From assembly GCF_023278565.1 (NCBI RefSeq), contig NC_064675.1, forward strand, positions 3,658,001 to 3,722,000: DNA of 64,000 nt, in the 5' to 3' direction. Below, in pieces: positions 56,455 through 64,000 of this stretch (position 1 is the first letter of the stretch; every line of letters begins with the position of its first letter). Under the pieces are notes generated by a model, which made no database searches, was not told the DNA's origin, and was given only the letters and a program-made list of their open reading frames with translations. The DNA comes from Colletotrichum lupini (lineage: Eukaryota > Ascomycota > Sordariomycetes > Glomerellales > Glomerellaceae). The position numbers and the translations under genes were made by a program.

Positions 56455-59373
56455 ATGGACTCCCAGTGGCAGCAGGGCTACGCCGATTCGGCCGGCTCTG
56501 CGAGGAGATACAATGGCAGCGGCGCTCAGATGCCTCGTGGAGAGTACAATGGTCAACCCGGTCCGCAAGGCCAGCCTGCCGGCTACAGGCACGACCAGTA
56601 TCAAAGCCCTGGCGGCATATCCTCTCACGCTGCCAGCGCCGCCGCTTCGCCCATGTCCACCCCCCAGATGCGCGACAACAACGGCGACATCCCCATGCAC
56701 GACGTTCAGGACTCGTACGCCGGCATGAAATACCCCATGAGACCCCATCACCAGTCTCACCTCTCAGGCAGCCGCTCATCCACTCTCTACTCTCCTCAGG
56801 AACCCTCGGCTGCTGCCCAACGGTACTCGCCAATGGAGGCACTATCCCCCACCTCGCCTTACGCGCCAAAGTCGGCGCAAAGTCAGTTCTCGTCGCCTCC
56901 GGGCCATCGACAGTCTCCGACAAGGCAGCCCGATTACATGCCCCATAGTCCTCATTATGGTGGCCGTCAACAAGCCCCGCAGCTTCCTCCGATCGCGCCC
57001 TATGGCTCCTCCCACGACGGCTATCCGTCCGCTGTCGTTGCCAACATTGACGGTGCCTTTGCAAACGACCCCAAGTCACCACGTCGCCCTATCCCGCAGG
57101 CCATGGTTCGAGGACCTGCGCCCGAGTTTAAACAAATCAGAGCCCCGACGGATCTTCGACCCAAGGTCAATTCTCAGCCTCCATTCCGCCGTGCGAACCC
57201 CGAAGGAGGATTCATTAGCGTAAGCCCACTTTCCTGGCTGGTCATTCTAGATAATCGCAGCCTACTTACATTTTCCAGCCTCTCCAAGCGCTCACGGTGC
57301 ATCTGCCTGCTACGTACAGGATATGCAACCCGAACTTCAAATACGAGTCATCGCGAAACCCCCGCCGAGTACTCACCAAGCCGAGCAAGGGTGTCAAGAA
57401 TGATGGATATGACAACGAAGACAGCGACTACATCCTCTACGTGAACGATATTCTGGGCTCAGAGGAAGCCGGCCACAAGTATGTTCAGGCTCTGATGCCG
57501 CTCTATCTTGGCCCCCTTCAGTCGAATATTCGAGCTGACTTGCGATGTAGGAACCGATACCTTATTCTTGACGTTCTGGGCCAGGGTACTTTTGGCCAAG
57601 TTGTCAAATGTCAAAACCTCAAGACCCAGGAAGTTGTTGCCGTCAAGGTCATCAAAAATCGCACGGCCTACTTCAACCAGAGTATGATGGAGGTCTCTGT
57701 TCTGGACTTGGTACGGCATATCTCTTGCTCGATATAGACAACAAATTGCTGACCATAGCCCCTTAGCTCAACACCAAGCTCGATAAGAACGACGACCACC
57801 ACCTTTTGCGACTCAAAGACACCTTCATCCACCGGCAACATTTGTGCCTGGTCTTCGAGCTACTCAGTGTCAACCTGTACGAGTTGATTAAGCAAAACCA
57901 GTTCCGAGGTCTAAGCACGACTCTCGTCCGCGTTTTCGCTCAGCAACTTCTCAATGGCTTGGCCCTCTTGAACAAGGCACGGCTGATTCATTGCGATCTG
58001 AAGCCGGAGAACATCCTTCTCAAGAACCTTGAAAGCCCCATCATCAAGATTATCGATTTTGGTTCGGCATGCGACGAACGGCAGACAGTCTACACGTACA
58101 TCCAGTCCAGATTTTACAGGTCTCCCGAAGTCCTGCTGGGCTTGCCCTATTCGTCGGCCATCGACATGTGGTCGCTCGGTTGTATTGTAGTGGAACTATT
58201 CCTCGGCCTGCCCTTGTTCCCTGGATCGTCCGAGTACAACCAAGTCTCGCGCATTGTTGACATGCTCGGCAACCCTCAAAATTGGATGATCGAGATGGGC
58301 AAGCAAGCCGGCGAGTTCTTTGAGAAGAGGCAAGACGAGTTTGGACGACGAACGTACCAGTTGAAGAGCATGGAGCAGTACGCTCGGGAGCACTCGACCA
58401 AGGAGCAGCCCAGCAAGAAGTACTTCCAGGCAAACACTTTGCCAGAGATCATCAAGTCGTACCCTATGCCACGCAAAAACATGAAGCAGAGTGAGATCGA
58501 CAGAGGTAAGATTCCACGTTCTTACATCACCCTTGCGGACAAATACTAACGCAGCTTGTAGAAATGAATAACAGAATCGCCTTTATCGATTTCGTCCGGG
58601 GTCTTCTCAACATCAACCCGCTGGAACGTTGGTCCCCCCAACAGGCCAAGCTCCACCCATTCATCACCCAGCAAAAGTTCACTGGTCCTTTCGTGCCGCC
58701 CATGAATTTGAAGTCGAGCTCTCTGAATCGGTCTCCGGCACCAGGCACCCAGCAACAGCAGCAAGCCGAAGCACTGAGCAAGCAGAGGGCACAAGCCGCT
58801 CAGGCTCAGGCGAACTCTGCTGCACAGGGAGCTTACGCCCAGATGGCTGCTCAATATCAACAACCCGCACACCCTCAGCAAGCGCCCATGTACAATAATC
58901 AACAAATGTACTCTCCTAGCAACAGCCATGCAGCTCAGCCGCCGCCCTACGGAGCCCAGCAGCAAGGTGCATATGGACAAATGGTCATGCCTCAACAACC
59001 AGCGCAGATGCCTCCTGGGCCGTATGGTAATGCTTCCCAGCAGCCTGGCCTGTATCCTCAGCAGGGCATGCGGCCCGCACGCCAACGTGCCTCAACCATG
59101 GAGCAGCAGCAAAGTGGTATTCCGGCCGCCATTCAGCGCGTGGCTAGTCACCTTGACCCAAGCCAGCCGATTCGTTTGCAGCCTAGCCCTGCCTACTACC
59201 CCCCTGGTGCTGACAGCGGTATGGCGGGCATGGACAACGTGGCTAATCGGGCTGGTAGACGTGGAAGCCGTGCACAGCAAGGAGGAGGAAGAGGAAACCG
59301 AGACTTCATTCGCAACCTTGAGGAGCGAACGCTCGAGGAAGGCTTCATGGGAAGCCAGAATCCCTGGCACTGA
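56455..59373 (+). CDS. YAK1: DYRK-family protein kinase Yak1
   Basis: Yak1 (YakA in Aspergilli) is a dual-specificity kinase acting opposite to Ras/PKA in growth arrest, stress and development, moving between cytoplasm and nucleus. Exons are 56455-57219, 57279-57478, 57551-57710, 57767-58505 and 58562-59373, giving 891 aa. The N-terminal 300 residues are disordered, Ser/Pro/Gln/His-rich. The kinase domain includes GQGTFGQVVK (332-341), Lys354, HCDLKPEN (450-457; Cys replaces Arg of HRD, as normal for DYRKs), DFG (472-474), and the activation loop TVYTYIQSRFYRSPE with the YxY tyrosines Y484 and Y486. The C-terminus is Gln/Pro/Ala-rich, prion-like. A CAG-rich run (58753-58768) encodes polyGln. 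A long pyrimidine-rich upstream region suggests extensive transcriptional control. Confidence 0.95.
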
Positions 59374-60508
59374 TGGCCGGACGACCTTTGATCAGAGTGA
59401 TTTAAAATGCGCATTGATATTCCTTCGCAGCCTTGGGTCATCAGTCTACCCCTCACAGGAGACTATGGGAGGTGAAGTTAGGACAGCCCGGAGGTCAATG
59501 CTACGGCATTCGCTTGCGCCAGGTCGAATACAGCAGTGCGGTCCCTGAACGCATGGTGGCAATTGGACGAAGAAGATACCCGATGGCTCCAACAAGGGAG
59601 ACCTGTTGCAGGGGACCATCTGAAGAAGACGAGGTTCAAAGCCGGGCTAGATCAGGACGACGACGACATATACACAAACATGGGAGCTTTGATGGGACGA
59701 TGCATGAGAGGAAATTGGCGGACAGTACTGGGTTAGCGGGGATGGCGGCCTTGACGGTGGAGGAAAGGAAAGGAAGGGCTCGACGGCCAGCAACGACATA
59801 CGAGATCACGTCCTCTTCACACACCGTTCCTAACTACTTACCTACCTACCTTTGTTCCTAAGGTTAAAAGGGTTCCGGATACAGCAGGTTGGCTTTGCAA
59901 GTTGTTTGACTAATCTGGAAGTGATAATGATGTCAAAGGGGCAAGAAGTTGCTGACCTGATCATGTGTGCCTACTCGATCAATGTTCAAGATACCAGGTT
60001 CAAATTCCACACTTGTATGGTTCTTAGCTCCCAGCCTAGGGAAGGGGCTGGTGATGTGGTCTGTTCAGTAAAATGTTGCCAGAGCTCATGTGCATCCTGG
60101 GAAGTACGGGCACATCGACCCCCTCGTCTATGTACGCACTCCTTGTTGGGTGCTTCCATTGAATGGGACCTTCTATCTTTACTATTCCTACATGTTCTAC
60201 TTTTATGGGGAAGTTGCTGACTAGGTGTCACTCTCGCCTTCCATGAGGTTGCGGAAAGGACTGAGATCAGTTCCTCCTCGTTGTTCGACATCTTTGCATT
60301 CACATTCTACTCCTCAACCACCTCCATCATTGCCCACTCAGCTTCGGCACCCATCACTAAGACAACAACCTTTGATTCTTTGGATTTCTCTGTTGCTTTT
60401 ACAATCTAGCATCTACCCACAACGGGGCCACTCATCAGTCCCCGAGCTGCTGTTTGCTGTTACCTCAAGCATCCCCAAATTTCTTGGTCGACGTCCCCCA
60501 CGATAGTC
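59374..60508. other. intergenic region
   Basis: 3' region of YAK1 and promoter of the next gene. Open frames seen up to about 59860 are GC-rich 3' UTR by composition. No RNA gene was recognised. Confidence 0.5.
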
Positions 60509-62708
60509 ATGGCGCATCCTCTCTTGGTAACGAAGCAGAGGGATGCTGGTGGCCCCAAATCCTTCACGAGACCTCAAGCCAAAGGCCGCTCGGAAGTCAC
60601 GCCGAGGAAAGACTTGTCGTCAATGCAAGGAAGTTCCGATTCGGAGCTCAGTCTAAAACGCGACGGCAGCACAAGAAACAGGCATATCGCCTCCTTGAGC
60701 AACTTATGGCACAAAACTGTCTCCCGTATGCCGACCTTAAGCAAAAAGGATGCCTCGAAAGGACAGATTGCCAGGGCAGCTCATGCCTCCTCAACAAGTC
60801 AGTCTGATTCGCAGACTGACGAAGGTGAACAGCATCAGATCGACAAGCCTGCAACTAGCAAGGACGATACCACGTCATCCCAGAGGAAAAAAGGTTCGAT
60901 TGAAAACCACGCACTCTTGATTTTCTGCTCTTGAATGCTGATTTTTGTTGTTTTTAGGTTTGTTCAAACGCCGAAGCCTCGGAAACATATTTGGTACCAG
61001 CAGCCGAAAAACGCTCAAGAGATACATCAAGTCCGAGGAGGCTCTCGCGACCTCTGTGGGGTCTGACGTGGAGACGCCAGTCCATGACAGGTTTCCATCT
61101 GCCTCGCTCGTCGCTCCAGAGCTGCCAAAGGTGCGGGCATCAGGAAACTTTGAGAAGGAGTGCGTGATCATCACTGGAGAGCCACCCACAGTGCAACCGC
61201 CGATTTGCCTGGGAAAACAAACGCCCCAATTACTGGAAATACAGACGGGAGATGGCCAGCCCCCTTTCCTTGATCTAGGTGATGCCGTTGAGGATCAAGT
61301 TCCGGATGTGTCGCTATCAGCATTGGCTTTGGCCAAGCGACCTAGGTCCTTGGATCTCAAGAAACTCCTGGTAGACGCTTCGGCAGCAGCAGATCTGGAC
61401 TTCATCACATCGGCCTTGGACAAGGGAAAGGGCAAGGAAAAGCAGACATCGAAGCCACCCTCCACTGATCAGCATGTGCACCTGGAGTCTGGAACACCGC
61501 GACCAGTCGAGGTAAAAAGCCCTCTCGAGGTAGCCAACAAAGCCTTGGAGGCGGAGTCTAGTAACATGGTTGCAAGCATCAAGACGACTGATGCAGCCTC
61601 CGCTGTCATCCAAGCTGAGATGTCCAACAAAATTCTACCTGCAGTGAATACCGAGGTGACTGATCCACCCTCTACTATCTTCCCGGTCGAGATGTCCAAC
61701 AGGATTGTACCCGTGGTCAATACTGCGTTGAGCAGATTTCCTGGAGATTCCGACTCTCGAGATGCTGTTGCCAGCACAGAGGCGACTGGCCCGAGAATCA
61801 AAGAGGTAACCGTTCGAGACGCCGGGTACACTCCAAATGAGAAACCGGAGTTTGAAACATCAACGAGGGAGCACATATTGAGGTCGTACGCTCAAATTTC
61901 CGGCAAGTATGGACCTTTCTATCCTACCGCAAGGATGCGGACATCAATTGACCTTACCTGGCAAGGTAGTATAGGCATCACCTCCCATGGACTCAATGCT
62001 AATACTTTATGCAGGGAAGACTGGGAGAGCGATATTACTGTAGCTGGACTGGAGAAAGATAATGTCCCAGACACAACCCTGATGCGCAAACGATCGGACG
62101 ATGGACAACTCCAAGAATACCTATCTTTGCCACGCAACGTGAGCGAAGGTGAAGCTGAGACCAAGCCTAAATACGGCAAATGGCTGTCGCGGAGCGCTAT
62201 TCCAGTGACGGATAACTCGACAATGACTCGCGAAATACATAGAGAAACGATGGACACAGGCCGGCTCGCTGTGATCCCGGATATGACCCTAGAACTCGAG
62301 TCTACGAAGAGAAACGAATACAGCATAATCTACCCGCCGAACTACGTTTCCAAACCTCGGGTTACCTCGATGAATGCTTTGATTATGGAGCCTCTCCTCA
62401 ATACAGCAACCGAACGCCATCTTGTCATATCCGATAGCAAAGGCAGGGCTATCACTAGCAACGGCTCCAGCAATTTGAGCGTTGATTCAGGTGGCTCAGA
62501 GATCCGAAGGAGAAAGACAAAAAGCATGACGTTCATCAAAAACATTGATATTTCTTCTCTCGACAATTCTTACAATCAAATGCGGAAGTTGGCCTTCCCT
62601 GGAGACTCAATTGGTGGCCCTGAAAGCCGGTCCGAGACATCAGTCTATTACGACGGAGGCAGCTGGGACGTTTGTGAGGACTGCAGTGATGTAGATGATG
62701 TTTTCTGA
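60509..62708 (+). CDS. 711-aa disordered protein, function unknown
   Basis: Exons are 60509-60893 and 60958-62708 (64-bp intron, phase 1), giving 711 aa. The N-terminal quarter is basic, Ser/Lys-rich (RNRHIASLSNLWHKTVSRMP), possibly DNA- or membrane-binding. The middle contains a repeated unit: AVIQAEMSNKILPAVNT and TIFPVEMSNRIVPVVNT, an imperfect 17-residue duplication. The C-terminal third includes ILRSYAQISGKYGPFYPTAR and RRRKTKSMTFIKNIDISSLD, which look more structured, and ends acidic (CEDCSDVDDVF). No transmembrane segment, signal peptide or known domain was seen. Codon use and intron signals support a real gene. It follows YAK1 on the same strand, but nothing shows a shared role. Confidence 0.78.
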
Positions 62709-63370
62709 CTTTTTGGTTGTCCGGTTATTCTTTAATCAGCTCGACTTTTCGTTTATGGACATGCGAAAGGCACTGAGGGGTCTGATAGGTAGTCTTCAAG
62801 CCCCAATCATGGTGGCTCTTTGTAAAGTAACGTTTAAACCAAAACAAATGCCCTGGCTCAATGTTGGCGTCGGACCTCCAAAAAGTAAAAGCCACACCCG
62901 TGAGTGCCGCGGATGCAGTGGCTTGGGTTGAGAGCTCCGACTTCAGACGGCCCCAGTGGAGAAAGAGGTACGTACCGAACCATCCAATCGAGTGGAGACC
63001 CCTGGAACACGCTCCCATGGGCTATGGCCCTCTATCCGTACCTTTACCTAGTGTAAACCAACGCGCCCAGGTCAACCTCAAGTTGTTCCTCGTCAGGGTC
63101 TTTGCAAGGTACTTCATCCATTCTCCGACTCGTCTTCGCCCGCCTTTCTCGAACCAAAGTGGTTTTTTATTTATTTATTTTACAGCCACGAACCTTTCGG
63201 CGACCCTCGCATTCTATCTAAGGGAGTTACTTTCTCACTCCTTTCTCAACCCGTCACCCTTTCCGCCTTCGATCTCGCAGACACCCCTACATTTTCGACC
63301 GTTGCGACTAGCACACTTAACCTCATTCCATCCCCCCGATCGAAACTGTTTGCCCAGGAGATCAATCAAC
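62709..63370. other. intergenic region
   Basis: 3' region of the previous gene and a C/T-rich leader for the last gene (CAATCAACATGG at its start codon). No other feature was recognised. Confidence 0.5.
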
Positions 63371-64000
63371 ATGGCGAAGGTAGCAACCGACTTTGAGAAG
63401 ATCATCCAACAAGGTATAACCTCTTTTGTTTACTACATGATTGGACGCCGCCTATTCAGAACGGATCGCTGACCGGGGCGATGTTTCGCTTTACTCTGCA
63501 GGACGAGAGAGGAAGAAGAACGAGGCGCTGGCACAGAAGATCTTCTCCAAGGATAGACGGCAGAGCGCGCCTTCAAAGCTCAAGCCCGGCGCGGGGCCGT
63601 CGCTGGCGAGCCGAGTCGGCATCACAAAGAAGGTACGCATTTAACTCATCTCGTCATTCGTTCCTAGCTTTTAGTAAATCGACGAGCGAGCGTTCGCTTA
63701 CGTTCTTTCCATCCTGCAATCAGCCGCGCACCGCATCCCTTGGTCCTAAGGCCCTTCCCGCTGGCAACATCGATGGCGACTGGACACATGACCTCCACGG
63801 AACGGTGAATGGCGGCGGTAGAGGACGAAACAATAACAGCAACAGCGCCGGCGCCGGCGGCCTCGCGTCGCGCATCTCTGCGCCGGGAGGAGGAGGAGGA
63901 GGAAGGGCCGCGTCTACCACGGCGTCGATGGGTAACGGCAACAACAGCCACAGCAGACGACGCGCCGAGCAGAAGGCGGCGAGAGTAGCTGCCGCGATGG
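63371..64000 (+). CDS. 5' part of a basic Gly/Ser-rich protein, possibly RNA-binding
   Basis: The gene runs off the right edge. Exons are 63371-63413, 63502-63632 and 63724 onward, with introns of 88 and 91 bp. The visible 150 residues begin MAKVATDFEKIIQQ, then a basic region (KKNEALAQKIFSKDRRQS, SKLKPGAGPSLASRVGITKK), then NIDGDWTHDLHGTVNGGGRG, a run of Gly encoded by GGA repeats, and an Arg/Ala-rich helix at the edge. The order resembles fungal proteins annotated as RNA-binding with a later RRM, but no RRM is inside the window, so this is a guess. The start was chosen from the AACATGG context and frame agreement. Confidence 0.7.

Noticed and set aside
1..64000. CRISPR arrays, riboswitches, Shine-Dalgarno sites or operons
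   Set aside because: Spliced genes and intergenic structure are eukaryotic; no regularly spaced direct repeats were seen.

Overview
The window looks like nuclear DNA of a filamentous ascomycete, most likely a Sordariomycete. The genes have short introns (about 45-90 bp, GTRNGT donors, CTAAC/CTGAC-like branch sites) and are widely spaced. The products are typical of Pezizomycotina, and there is one AT-rich block that looks mutated by RIP. I cannot name the genus from sequence alone.

Layout. 0-6 kb (+): a doubtful small gene, then two neighbouring genes for low-complexity proteins (368 and 816 aa). The second is rich in Trp-Gly/Gly-Trp. 6.5-7.9 kb (-): translation initiation factor eIF5. 10.4-14.6 kb (-): a six-exon cytochrome P450, an 82-aa Cys-rich protein and a DUF1749/SidJ-type hydrolase. 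15.2-18.5 kb (+): TTI1, the HEAT-repeat partner of TEL2. 19.1-21.0 kb: a dead, AT-rich TIR transposon with TA target duplications, about the size of Fot1/pogo elements. 23.0-24.9 kb (+): an amino acid permease. 25.6-28.9 kb (-): an Ark1/Prk1/AAK1-type kinase, divergent from MAK11 (+, 29.6-31.1 kb) across a cluster of GATA sites. 34.2-35.4 kb (+): an INSIG-family ER protein. 36.0-36.8 kb (-): an unrecognised 142-aa protein. 40.9-42.5 kb (+): a double-RING plus LON-domain protein. 43.4-43.7 kb: a small broken gene. 44.3-45.5 kb (-): a Mediator Med2-like protein. 49.8-51.5 kb (+): a three-RRM Pub1/TIA-1-type protein. 56.5-59.4 kb (+): the DYRK kinase YAK1. 60.5-62.7 kb (+): an unrecognised 711-aa disordered protein. 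63.4 kb to the edge (+): the 5' part of a basic, Gly-rich protein.

Most genes are housekeeping or signalling functions: translation, ribosome assembly, PIKK maturation, endocytic and growth kinases, sterol and ER control, mRNA binding. There is no sign of an operon-like unit or a complete secondary metabolite cluster. The regulatory genes YAK1 and PUB1-like sit downstream of 4-5 kb of non-coding DNA with pyrimidine-rich leaders.

The observations most worth following are the WG/GW-rich protein (a possible Argonaute-hook protein), the Cys/His miniprotein hidden by an intron after codon 10, the doubly frameshifted small gene at 43.4 kb, the transposon with unequal inverted repeats, and the GATA-site cluster. 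All exon joins were worked out by hand from splice signals and reading-frame continuity; none has transcript support here.
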